DNA of 11,411 nt from Actinomycetes bacterium (GTDB lineage Bacteria > Actinomycetota > Acidimicrobiia > Acidimicrobiales > Palsa-688). The position numbers and the translations under genes were made by a program. Shown here piece after piece: positions 5,507-11,411 of the stretch (positions are counted from its first letter, which is position 1; the number at the start of each line of letters is the position of its first letter). Where the stretch lies: assembly GCA_021798075.1 (NCBI GenBank), contig JAJZYO010000036.1:1-11411 (forward strand). Direction: 5' to 3'. The notes under the pieces were generated by a model. It ran no database searches, was not told where the DNA came from, and worked only from the letters and a program-made list of their open reading frames with translations.

Positions 5507-6709
5507 ATGGCGACCCAACCGGTGAACGCCGACTTGGGTCTTCCCGGCCTGCGCCAGCCCGAGTTTGGGCTCGCCGACCTAAACGAGCGCACGTGCGGCG
5601 TGCTCCCAAGCCAGATGCTAGAAGAGGCCCTCCGCGAAGGCTGGGTCGGTGCCGGCGACGTCCCCGTACCACCGAGCAACGTGCAGCCAGCGAGCCTCGA
5701 CCTGCGCCTAGGCAAACGGGCATACCGGATCCGCTGCAGCTTTCTGCCCGGAGACAAGACAGTCGAAGGCAAGCTTCAAGAGCTGGTGGTCGACGAGCTT
5801 GACCTGAGCGGCGCGGGCGCTGTGCTCGAGACGGGCCGGCCCTACCTCGTCCCGTTGGCGGAATCGCTCTCGCTCCCGCATTTCGTGCGCGGGAAGGCCA
5901 ACCCCAAGAGCTCGACGGGCCGTCTCGACGTGTTCACGCGCCTCGTAACAGACCATGGCTACCGCTTCGATGAGGTCTCGGCGGGCTACCAAGGGCCGCT
6001 CTGGCTAGAGGTGGTGCCCCTTTCCTTCGCCGTACGAGCCCACGAGGGCCTCTCGCTCAACCAGCTGCGCCTCATGATCGGCCGCTCCCGCGTGGACGAC
6101 CAAGAGCTCCGCCGGTGGCACGAGGAGGCCCATCCTCTCCTCTACCTGGACGAGCGCCCTGCGAGGCCGGGAGAGCTGGCAACAAGCGATGGGCTCTTCC
6201 TCTCTGTTGACCTGAGGGCCGGGCCAGGCGAGAGCGTCGGCTACACGGCACGGGAGCACACGTTTGCCCTGGATATGGCCAAGCTCGGTGGGCACACCGT
6301 GGAGAGCTACTGGGAGAGGGCGGTGCCAGAGGGTGAGGGGCGCATCGTGCTCGCCCCCGAGCGCTTCTACCTCTTACTTTCTCGCGAAGCGGTGTCCGTG
6401 CCGCCCGGCCTCGCCTGCGAGATGACGGCATACGACCCGACGAGCGGTGAGCTTCGGGCACACTACGCCGGCTTCTTCGACCCCGGCTTTGGTTACGACG
6501 CTTCGGGCGAGCTCCGCGGTTCACGGGCTGCCCTCGAGGTCCGCGCCCACGACGTCCCATTTATGATCGAGCACGGGCAACGGGTGTGCCGCCTCACGTT
6601 CGAGCGCATGGTGAGCCCCCCTACCAGGCTCTACGGAGCCGGGATAGGGTCCAACTACCAGGGCCAGGCCGGCACTCTCGGCAAGCACTTCCGGCCCCCC
6701 GCCCCGTAG
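5507..6709 (+). CDS. dcd: 2'-deoxycytidine 5'-triphosphate deaminase, long two-domain type
   Basis: The enzyme deaminates dCTP to dUTP, supplying dUMP for thymidylate synthesis. At 400 residues it is about twice the length of E. coli Dcd (193) and matches the long family in which two dUTPase-like beta barrels are fused. The first half has QPASLDLRLG (60-69) and NPKSSTGRLD (132-141), corresponding to the RSSxxR active-site loop of short Dcd, then GYQGPLWLEV (160-169). The second half has EMTAYDP (305-311), HYAGFFDPGFGYD (319-331), EVRAHDVPFMIEHGQ (344-358) and a C-terminal SNYQGQ (382-387). Family members are known to me mainly from alphaproteobacteria at roughly 365 residues; the extra here is mostly an N-terminal extension of about 25 residues. 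The ATG at 5507 lacks a Shine-Dalgarno sequence and is likely leaderless. It stands alone, convergent with the secreted-protein gene. Confidence 0.9.
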   Translation: MATQPVNADLGLPGLRQPEFGLADLNERTCGVLPSQMLEEALREGWVGAGDVPVPPSNVQPASLDLRLGKRAYRIRCSFLPGDKTVEGKLQELVVDELDLSGAGAVLETGRPYLVPLAESLSLPHFVRGKANPKSSTGRLDVFTRLVTDHGYRFDEVSAGYQGPLWLEVVPLSFAVRAHEGLSLNQLRLMIGRSRVDDQELRRWHEEAHPLLYLDERPARPGELATSDGLFLSVDLRAGPGESVGYTAREHTFALDMAKLGGHTVESYWERAVPEGEGRIVLAPERFYLLLSREAVSVPPGLACEMTAYDPTSGELRAHYAGFFDPGFGYDASGELRGSRAALEVRAHDVPFMIEHGQRVCRLTFERMVSPPTRLYGAGIGSNYQGQAGTLGKHFRPPAP

Positions 6710-6713
6710 GGGC
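6701..6713. terminator. Weak hairpin between convergent genes
   Basis: GCCCC-GTA-GGGGC spans the stop codon of the dCTP deaminase gene. The 5-bp GC stem has a 3-base loop and no T tract. Only 11 bases separate the stops of the two convergent genes, so any terminator must overlap coding sequence. Confidence 0.2.
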
Positions 6714-6720
6714 CAGGCAG

Positions 6721-7683
6721 TCAGCTGGTCAAGGTTGACAGCCACGGTATTGCGTGCTGCTGCGTGACGCGCTCCGCTGCACTCAGCATCTCGCCGTAAG
6801 CGGCCGCCGGGTCAGCCCCCGCGAGCACCCCGAAGATGGTCATGTTCAGATGACGGGCTCTCTTGGCGTAAGAGAGCAGGTTCGCCCATTCGCCAGCCTG
6901 AGACGAGTAGTAGACCTGCGGCATGGGCACATCAGGGCGAAAACCGTAAGCCACCTGCAGCAGCTCCTCCTCGGTCCAGGACCGCTCGGCGGAGCCGTAG
7001 TCGACCATCGCCGGCTCCGATCCCCCCACGGTCGCTGCGTAGCCCGCCAGTAACTCGTAGGTGTTGCGGTAACCGGGGTCGTAGGCCGGCTCGGCATCGT
7101 CGGCCGCGACAACACGTACCGTGTCGGTGTAACCACCTGCAGCCTTCAGATCCAACGCCCAGGACCGCAGCTCTTCTACCGCGAGCGCCCAGGCACCGCC
7201 ATAGGCGTAAAAGCTCACTGGCTCGTTGTTGCACCCGCAGATCCTGGTACCGCAGGGCTGCCCGGTACCACAGCTGTCATTGGTCCCAACGGCTACGTCC
7301 AGGGTCATACCGGCCGGCGCGTAGTGGAAGTAGGCCCTTATAAAGCCCTCTACACCGGTCACAATCGCCGGCAAGGAAATGAAAGAACCGCCAAAGCCCA
7401 TGGTCCCGTATGTAGCACCTATGGCAGCGGGCCGACCAAAGTCCAATATGACGATGCCCTGTGCCCCCCCTTTCCCAGCCGCTTCTCCTTGCCTGTACAT
7501 CACAGATGAACTGCCGGATTGTTCGTAATACGAAGTGGTCAGAGCGGGTAATGCACCCGGGTACGAGATGACGGAGGCCGTGGCTGGTGCAGCACTACAG
7601 AGCGCGGCCAATGGAACGATTAGGCACGCGACCCACCTCTGCGGAGAGACCAGCGCCCGCCGGCGAAGGCCTTGGTAACACAT
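6721..7683 (-). CDS. Secreted protein of unknown function
   Basis: From the ATG at 7683 the protein has 320 residues. The N-terminus is a standard export signal: RRR at 7-9, a hydrophobic core around VACLIVPLAALCSA (18-31) and a likely cleavage after ATA at residue 36. The mature part, about 284 residues, has no further membrane segment. A compact cysteine group, Cys138, Cys144, Cys149 and Cys151, suggests two disulfides outside the cell. The sequences VILDFGRP, VRVVAADDAEPAYDPGY and MVDYGSAERSWTEEEL, with alternating strands and helices, recall a TIM-barrel glycoside-hydrolase-like fold, but I do not recognise a family and do not claim catalysis. A GTG at 7701 would add six residues; neither start has a Shine-Dalgarno sequence, and a GACAAT hexamer lies 8 bases before the ATG. 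Codon use is somewhat less GC-rich than in neighbouring genes. Confidence 0.75.
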   Translation of the reverse strand: MCYQGLRRRALVSPQRWVACLIVPLAALCSAAPATASVISYPGALPALTTSYYEQSGSSSVMYRQGEAAGKGGAQGIVILDFGRPAAIGATYGTMGFGGSFISLPAIVTGVEGFIRAYFHYAPAGMTLDVAVGTNDSCGTGQPCGTRICGCNNEPVSFYAYGGAWALAVEELRSWALDLKAAGGYTDTVRVVAADDAEPAYDPGYRNTYELLAGYAATVGGSEPAMVDYGSAERSWTEEELLQVAYGFRPDVPMPQVYYSSQAGEWANLLSYAKRARHLNMTIFGVLAGADPAAAYGEMLSAAERVTQQHAIPWLSTLTS

Positions 7684-7701
7684 GGAAGCGTATTGTCGCA
7701 C

Positions 7702-7855
7702 AAATCGCCAAAGATTTCACCACACATGTTCCGTGCGTGGTGCAATATGGTGCCACCACAAGGCTCGACCATATGGCACACGCCGCTGCATTAGGATTTT
7801 GCTACTGCCATCGTCGGCAAGGAGCCGGCGCCGGAGGCGGGGAACGGAGCCACTG
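7702..7855. promoter_or_regulatory. Divergent, relatively AT-rich intergenic region with dyads
   Basis: This spacer separates the leftward secreted-protein gene from the rightward dehydrogenase gene and should hold both promoters. It has visibly more A and T than its surroundings. GTGGTG at 7737-7742 pairs with CACCAC at 7754-7759, GTGCCA at 7750-7755 pairs with TGGCAC at 7774-7779, and CCATATGG at 7770-7777 is a perfect 8-bp palindrome. TAGGAT at 7792-7797 is a possible plus-strand -10 box. The overlapping dyads could be an operator. Confidence 0.35.
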
Positions 7856-8656
7856 GTGGACAAGGTCGCGCTTGTGACGGGGGCGTCTGCCGGTATCGGA
7901 TGGGCTACGGCCGCCCGGCTGGCCGCCAACGGATGGGTGGTGGTGGGTGCGAGTAGGCGGGGAACGGCACCGGACGGCTGTGAAGGGCTGGTCATGGACG
8001 TTGACGACGACGCCTCGGTGAGCGACGGGGTGGCCAAGGTCCTAGAAGAGCGCGGGCACCTGGACGCGCTCGTAACCTGCGCTGGCTGGGGCGTTGCCGG
8101 GGCTTTCGAGCTGACTCCCATCGAGGACGCCAAGGCACAGCTAGAGACCAACCTCTGGGGGACCGTCCGCGCCGTCCAGGCCGTCCTGCCGGCGATGCGG
8201 GCGGCAGGCGGCGGGCGGGTCGTACTGCTCTCATCGATAGCCGGGATGATCGGCATCCCTTTCCAGGCCTTCTATACAGCCGGGAAGTTCGCCCTCGAGG
8301 GCCTCGGCGAGGCGTTCGCCTATGAGGTGGAGCCCTTCGGGATAAAGGTGACGCTGGTCCAACCCGGCAACGTCCGCACCGAGTTCACCGAGCGCCGCCG
8401 TGTCGTCGGTGCGGGAGCTCTGGACGGGAGCTACTCGTCGGCGCAGGCCAAGGCCATCTCCGTGATGGAACGCGATGAGCGAAAGGGCGTCGCCCCCGAC
8501 AAGGTGGCAGGCGTCGTCTCCAAGGTGCTCACCTCGGGCCACCCGCCTCGGCGCGTGTCAGTTGGGAGAGCCTCGGAGCGCGTCGGCATCCTAGCCAAGC
8601 GGGCAATGCCGTTTTGGGCCTTCCAAGCCGGGGCACGCAGCAGCCTCGGCGTCTGA
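7856..8656 (+). CDS. Short-chain dehydrogenase/reductase (SDR)
   Basis: This is a 266-residue classical SDR, an NAD(P)-dependent oxidoreductase of unknown substrate. The GTG start at 7856 puts the cofactor loop at the N-terminus as in the family (TGASAGIG, residues 8-15) and has GGAG six bases upstream. The frame stays open further left, but that extension is an arginine-rich stretch unlike an SDR. The catalytic set is present: Asn99 in ETNLWG, Ser127 in LLSSIAG, Tyr140 and Lys144 in YTAGK, followed by VQPGNVRTEF. The usual NAG motif reads CAG (Cys75). SRR at 33-35 after the second strand suggests NADP(H) preference, by inference. The C-terminus has a region rich in Arg and Lys and an aromatic end. 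The MFS gene downstream is in the same direction but is separated by a hairpin. Confidence 0.87.
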   Translation: MDKVALVTGASAGIGWATAARLAANGWVVVGASRRGTAPDGCEGLVMDVDDDASVSDGVAKVLEERGHLDALVTCAGWGVAGAFELTPIEDAKAQLETNLWGTVRAVQAVLPAMRAAGGGRVVLLSSIAGMIGIPFQAFYTAGKFALEGLGEAFAYEVEPFGIKVTLVQPGNVRTEFTERRRVVGAGALDGSYSSAQAKAISVMERDERKGVAPDKVAGVVSKVLTSGHPPRRVSVGRASERVGILAKRAMPFWAFQAGARSSLGV

Positions 8657-8675
8657 GTAGTCCTGGGCCGTTCAA

Positions 8676-8692
8676 TGCGGGGGAGCCCCGCA
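8676..8692 (+). terminator. Hairpin between the SDR and MFS genes
   Basis: TGCGGGG-GAG-CCCCGCA is a perfect 7-bp stem with a 3-base loop, 20 bases after the SDR stop. No T tract follows, so it is a U-less terminator candidate. It directly covers the ATG at 8675, which argues against that ATG as the MFS start. Confidence 0.45.
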
Positions 8693-8702
8693 CCCCGGCA
8701 TC

Positions 8703-8708
8703 TATCAT
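8703..8708 (+). promoter_or_regulatory. Possible -10 box for the MFS gene
   Basis: TATCAT is a near-consensus -10 hexamer ending 8 bases before the GTG at 8717. The same 8-base spacing is seen at the dCTP deaminase gene. It supports a leaderless transcript from the GTG; no -35 box is evident. Confidence 0.4.
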
Positions 8709-8716
8709 CGCTTGCC

Positions 8717-9940
8717 GTGGCAACCCCTCGGAGCCGTTGGCTGCCTGTCGCCAGCTTCGCGATCGCCTCGTCAGCCAACCAGATGGCTTGGCTCGTCTTC
8801 GCGCCACTCACCACCGGCGTCGAGGCCCACTTCCGGGTTAGCGAGTCCCAGGTGGGCATGCTCTCAGAAGTCTTCCCCCTCATGTACGTCCTGCTCGCGA
8901 TACCGGCCGCAAGAGCGGTGGACCGCTCGCTCCGGACCTGGCTCGGTGCCGGGGCCGTGCTCAACGCCCTCGGGGCCGCCATCCGCCTAGGTGGTCTCAG
9001 CCGGAACGGCTTCGCTTGGGTCCTCCTCGGACAAGTAGTGGTGGCTGCTGCCCAGCCGTTCCTATTGAACGCTGTCACCGCTGTGGCCAGGCGCTACCTG
9101 CGCCCACCCGACAGGCCCTTGGGGATTGCAATAGGTTCGGCCGGGACTTTCTTGGGCTTCGTGATGGCCTTCGTCGCAGCGGCCAGCTTCGGTGCAGCCC
9201 AGGCAGGGCTCCTCCTCTCCATCGGGGCCGCCTATTCCGCCCTAGGTGCGGTAGTGCTCGTGGTCTCGCTCTTGCGTTGCCCTTCGCCGTTTTCGTCAGA
9301 GGAGGTCGTCGCCAATGCCGGGTGGTCGGAGATGCGCCGCCTCTGGTCCGACCCCGTCATGCGAGGCCTCGTCGCATTCGTCTTCGTCGGCTTCGGCGTG
9401 TTCGTCTCGCTCACGACCTGGGCACAGCCCTTGCTCCAGCCGGCCGGCATCGACGCCAGGCAGTCCGACACCCTGCTCACAGTCATGGTCCTTGGCGGCG
9501 TTGCGAGCTCTGCTCTAATGCCACCATGGGTGGCGCGGAGGGGCTGGCAGCTACCAGCACTTGTCGTGGGTGGGGTGGCAACAATCGCCGCCTGCTCCGT
9601 CCTTGCCTGGGTGCCTGGTCTTATGAGCGCCACCGTCAGCCTGTGCCTAGTCGGGGTACTCCTCCTGCCCTGCCTACCCGTCATGCTCGAGGTTGCGGAG
9701 CGCCGCGGCGGCGACGGGGCGGCTGCAGCTGCGGGGCTCCTCTGGCTTGCCGGCCAGGCAGGCGGGATCGTGGTCGCGGTCCTCTCCGGCTTCGCTGAAG
9801 GTACGCCGTGGCTCGCTTTCGCCACCCTGGCCGGCGTTCTCGCTCTTGCTGCGCCCATGGCCCGGCGCCTTCGCGGCCAGCTATCGGCGACCGGACCAGG
9901 AAGTGGTGAGGACCCCATGCCCTCCCTCGAGACCGAGTAG
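8717..9940 (+). CDS. Major facilitator superfamily transporter
   Basis: The 407-residue inner-membrane protein is almost wholly hydrophobic, with about 12 predicted segments in two halves and a central loop (CPSPFSSEEVVANAGWSEMRRLWSDP). The first half has PLMYVLLAIPAARAVDRS, a variant of the loop 2-3 signature, and AAAQPFLLNAVTAVARRYLRPPDR, which resembles the fifth-segment region of SLC49/FLVCR-like transporters. The substrate is not identifiable and the SLC49 likeness is only a pattern impression. I chose GTG 8717 over ATG 8675 because the ATG sits in a hairpin and the extra 14 residues are Pro- and Arg-rich rather than MFS-like, while a -10 box precedes the GTG. The C-terminal tail is hydrophilic. 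It converges on the kdp genes, with 67 bases between stop codons. Confidence 0.87.
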   Translation: MATPRSRWLPVASFAIASSANQMAWLVFAPLTTGVEAHFRVSESQVGMLSEVFPLMYVLLAIPAARAVDRSLRTWLGAGAVLNALGAAIRLGGLSRNGFAWVLLGQVVVAAAQPFLLNAVTAVARRYLRPPDRPLGIAIGSAGTFLGFVMAFVAAASFGAAQAGLLLSIGAAYSALGAVVLVVSLLRCPSPFSSEEVVANAGWSEMRRLWSDPVMRGLVAFVFVGFGVFVSLTTWAQPLLQPAGIDARQSDTLLTVMVLGGVASSALMPPWVARRGWQLPALVVGGVATIAACSVLAWVPGLMSATVSLCLVGVLLLPCLPVMLEVAERRGGDGAAAAAGLLWLAGQAGGIVVAVLSGFAEGTPWLAFATLAGVLALAAPMARRLRGQLSATGPGSGEDPMPSLETE

Positions 9941-10007
9941 GGATGATGGAAGTGGCAGCCCACCATCACCGACCGCGTCGCCCGCCGGGGGCTGGTGCCT
10001 CGGCGCG

Positions 10008-10097
10008 TCAGAGCTTCTCGGGGTAGAGCATGGCGTAGAACAAGAAGACCAGCATGGCGATGCTGGTGACGAACGCGGCGATTTCAATGGTGCTCAT
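10008..10097 (-). CDS. kdpF: KdpF-like subunit of the Kdp potassium ATPase
   Basis: This 29-residue single-helix peptide has the exact length of E. coli KdpF. After MSTIEIAAF a hydrophobic helix runs to residue 22, and the end LFYAMLYPEKL matches the family's Y-A-L-x-x-P-E-K-F/L terminus. KdpF stabilises the KdpABC complex in the membrane by packing against KdpA. AAGGAA lies 6 bases before the ATG as a Shine-Dalgarno sequence. It is the last gene of the minus-strand kdp block, downstream of kdpC, whereas KdpF is normally encoded before kdpA. The gene is short enough to be missed by automatic calling. Confidence 0.85.
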   Translation of the reverse strand: MSTIEIAAFVTSIAMLVFLFYAMLYPEKL

Positions 10098-10133
10098 TAT
10101 GGGTTCCTTATCTATCTGGTGCTTTCTGATGGG

Positions 10134-10229
10134 TTAGAGGCGGTCACATGCCTTAGCGTAGAGCCAGAACAAGCCGAACAAGACCACGACCGCAGCGATC
10201 CCTCCAACGGTCTCCCAGGCGTAGGCCAT
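10134..10229 (-). CDS. 31-residue single-helix membrane protein in the kdp operon
   Basis: The frame runs from ATG 10229 to TAA 10134-10136. It has an exceptionally good Shine-Dalgarno sequence, AAGGAAGGAGG, four to five bases before the ATG. The peptide starts MAYAWETVGG, continues with one hydrophobic helix (IAAVVVLFGLFWLY) and ends AKACDRL. It begins 25 bases after the kdpC stop and ends 36 bases before kdpF. I recall similar tiny '...CDRL/VERL' peptides next to kdpF in other actinobacteria but cannot verify that. It may be a second accessory helix of the Kdp complex; no function is established. Confidence 0.7.
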   Translation of the reverse strand: MAYAWETVGGIAAVVVLFGLFWLYAKACDRL

Positions 10230-10254
10230 TTTGCCTCCTTCCTTCGATCGAGGC

Positions 10255-10836
10255 TCAGTGTTTGTCGAGCCTGAGCAGCGCCAGGTTCAACTCGAGGACG
10301 TTGACGTGGGGGGCTCCGTAGATCCCGAGGAACCGACCGGTCACATGCTGGGCGACGAGGTTCCGCACCGTGGCCACGGGCAGGTGGTTGGCCTTGGCGA
10401 CCCTCGGGACCTGCAGGTACGCGGCCGCCGGGGAGATATCGGGGTCCAATCCGCTGGCCGAGCTCTCAACGAGGTCAGGGGGCACCTGGCTCGCCTTCAC
10501 GCCCGGGTTCTCCTTTAGCACCTGGGCCAGGTTGGTGCGGATCTCCTTTAGGAGCGCCGGGTTGGTCGGCCCGTAGTTGCTCGCCGCCGAGGAGGCGGCG
10601 TTGTAGGGGGGTGTCGTAGCGCTCGGCCTGCCCTCGAAGAAGCGAGCAGAGGTGAACTGCTGGCCGATCAGGCGTGACCCCACCACCCGGCCGTCGTAGT
10701 TGACCATGCTGCCGTTGGCGTGCGCGGGGAAGGCGGCTTCGCCGATGCCGACCATAAGGAGGTTGTAGCCGAGGCCGAGGACGACCACGAAGAGCAACAC
10801 CATTCGGACGGCGCTCCAGATCACCCTGAGGCGCAT
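10255..10836 (-). CDS. kdpC: Potassium-transporting ATPase subunit C
   Basis: KdpC is the single-spanning subunit that assembles with KdpA and KdpB and raises ATP affinity of the pump. The 193 residues match the family length (190 in E. coli). One N-terminal membrane helix (about 8-33) is followed by the extracytoplasmic domain. Family blocks are VGSRLIGQQF, RPSATTPPYNAASSAASNYGPTNP, VPPDLVESSASGLDPDISPAAA, QVPRVAKA and VNVLELNLAL. The ATG at 10836 has AAGGAGGAG just upstream. The gap to kdpB is 103 bases, unusually wide for this operon, and holds an 18-bp tandem repeat. A 31-residue gene and kdpF follow on the same strand. Confidence 0.96.
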   Translation of the reverse strand: MRLRVIWSAVRMVLLFVVVLGLGYNLLMVGIGEAAFPAHANGSMVNYDGRVVGSRLIGQQFTSARFFEGRPSATTPPYNAASSAASNYGPTNPALLKEIRTNLAQVLKENPGVKASQVPPDLVESSASGLDPDISPAAAYLQVPRVAKANHLPVATVRNLVAQHVTGRFLGIYGAPHVNVLELNLALLRLDKH

Positions 10837-10937
10837 GGCTCCTCCTTTCCAAGACGGGCGGGGATGATGGCGGTGACGGGCATGGTGGCGGTGACGGGCA
10901 TGGTGGCGGTGACGGGCATGGTGGCGGTGACAGGCAT
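10821..10937 (-). CDS. Possible 38-residue repeat-encoded ORF between kdpB and kdpC
   Basis: On the minus strand an ATG at 10937 lies two bases after the kdpB stop. The frame reads three MPVTAT hexapeptides and then MPVTAIIPARLGKEEPCASG, and it stops at TGA 10823-10821, overlapping the first 16 bases of kdpC. The 18-bp repeat unit is a multiple of three, so copy changes keep the frame. It could keep ribosomes moving from kdpB to kdpC. It could also be a chance open frame in a minisatellite; there is no Shine-Dalgarno sequence of its own beyond kdpB's 3' end. Confidence 0.25.
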   Translation of the reverse strand: MPVTATMPVTATMPVTATMPVTAIIPARLGKEEPCASG

Positions 10938-10940
10938 GGT
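10863..10940. repeat. 18-bp tandem repeat (about 4.3 copies)
   Basis: The unit, ATGCCCGTCACCGCCACC on the minus strand, recurs with period 18 across 10863-10880 (two mismatches), 10881-10898, 10899-10916 and 10917-10934 (one mismatch), plus six bases to 10940. It occupies most of the kdpB-kdpC gap and reaches the first base of the kdpB stop codon. It is a candidate variable-number repeat. Confidence 0.93.
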
Positions 10941-11411
10941 CAGCGGGTGGTCGAGACGAGGTGGAGGGCAGTAACGACCATGTCGATCAGCTTGATGCCG
11001 GCAAAGGGCACCACCAGCCCCCCGAGGCCGTAGATGAGCAGGTTTTTGCGCAGGATGGCGATGGCGGTGGTGGCCCGGTAGCGCACACCGCGCAAGGCGA
11101 GCGGGATGAGGGCGGGGATGATAAGGGCGTTGAAGATGATCGCCGAGAGGATCGCCGTCTGGGGCGACGTGAGGTGCATGATGTTGAGCGCCTCGAGTCC
11201 GGGGTAGGCGACGACGAACATCGCGGGAATGATGGCGAAATACTTGGCCACGTCGTTCACCACCGAGAAGGTGGTGAGTGCGCCGCGGGTGATGAGGATC
11301 TGCTTGCCGACTTCGACGATCTCGATGAGCTTGGTGGGGTTGGAGTCGAGGTCGATCATGTTGCCGGCCTCTCGGGCCGCCATCGTGCCGGTGTTCATGG
11401 CGACGGCCACG
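10940..11411 (-). CDS. kdpB: Potassium-transporting ATPase subunit B, C-terminal part (5' end outside window)
   Basis: KdpB is the P-type ATPase subunit that hydrolyses ATP to drive potassium uptake. Only the last 156 or so residues are in the window. They carry [20 protein letters not shown], the end of the cytoplasmic P domain, then [20 protein letters not shown] and [21 protein letters not shown], closely matching the E. coli protein. Three further membrane segments follow, around [21 protein letters not shown] and [22 protein letters not shown], to the end VSTTR. The catalytic DKTGT aspartate lies upstream, outside the window. kdpA presumably lies beyond kdpB, outside the window. The stop lies at the edge of an 18-bp tandem repeat. 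Confidence 0.97.
   Translation of the reverse strand, partial: VAVAMNTGTMAAREAGNMIDLDSNPTKLIEIVEVGKQILITRGALTTFSVVNDVAKYFAIIPAMFVVAYPGLEALNIMHLTSPQTAILSAIIFNALIIPALIPLALRGVRYRATTAIAILRKNLLIYGLGGLVVPFAGIKLIDMVVTALHLVSTTR

Noticed and set aside
7682..7855. N-terminal extension of the SDR from the ATG at 7682
   Set aside because: The 58 extra residues are not SDR-like and include an arginine run. They overlap the divergent gene's start, and the GTG at 7856 has a well-placed GGAG.
8675..8716. ATG at 8675 as the MFS start
   Set aside because: It lies at the edge of a 7-bp hairpin, has no Shine-Dalgarno sequence and adds non-family residues; the GTG at 8717 follows a TATCAT box at leaderless spacing.
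9980..9992. GCCC-GCCGG-GGGC hairpin as a bidirectional terminator after MFS and kdpF
   Set aside because: The stem is only 4 bp with no T tract, so it is expected by chance in DNA of this composition.
9693..10274. Plus-strand 193-codon frame across the MFS 3' end and the kdpF region
   Set aside because: It is out of frame with the MFS gene and antisense to two short genes that have good ribosome binding sites.
10863..10940. Tandem repeat read as a CRISPR array
   Set aside because: The units are contiguous with no unique spacers, and the unit is 18 bp.
10720..10974. Plus-strand frame reading the 18-bp repeat as MVAVTG
   Set aside because: It is antisense to kdpC and kdpB, with no ribosome binding site; the repetitive peptide is a by-product of the minisatellite.

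Overview
The window reads as the chromosome of a high-GC actinobacterium. The main reasons are a mycobacterial Sdh1-type succinate dehydrogenase operon (anchor, flavoprotein, iron-sulfur order), dense GC-rich coding with GTG and TTG starts, and several start codons that lack a Shine-Dalgarno sequence but sit about 8 bases after a -10-like hexamer, as in leaderless transcripts. I cannot name a genus from the sequence.

Layout, left to right. A tRNA-Ala(UGC) lies on the minus strand at 36-112. About 360 bases without a gene follow, holding a palindrome, a hairpin and a short leader ORF. Then come four tightly packed plus-strand genes at 503-4227: the Sdh membrane anchor, SdhA, SdhB and a 105-residue protein of unknown function. 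Spacing is one base or a 4-base overlap throughout, so this is one operon feeding electrons from succinate into the membrane. Convergent to it at 4258-5480 is a minus-strand pair: a 69-residue one-helix membrane protein coupled to a saccharopine-dehydrogenase-like Rossmann protein. Divergent from that pair is a 400-residue two-domain dCTP deaminase at 5507-6709. Next is a minus-strand secreted protein of unknown function (6721-7683), separated by a relatively AT-rich spacer from a plus-strand short-chain dehydrogenase (7856-8656) and an MFS transporter (8717-9940).

The right end is the distal part of a Kdp high-affinity potassium ATPase operon on the minus strand: the C-terminal part of kdpB (running off the window), kdpC, a 31-residue one-helix protein, and a 29-residue KdpF. 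The last two are short membrane genes that are easily missed. KdpF is normally encoded ahead of kdpA; here it and the 31-residue protein follow kdpC. kdpB and kdpC are separated by a 103-base gap filled largely by an in-frame 18-bp tandem repeat.

The points most worth following are the rearranged Kdp operon with its extra microprotein, the repeat-encoded ORF bridging kdpB and kdpC, the leader ORF overlapping the Sdh anchor start, and the two unknown small proteins coupled to sdhB and to the Rossmann gene. I saw no CRISPR array, insertion sequence, prophage or defence system.
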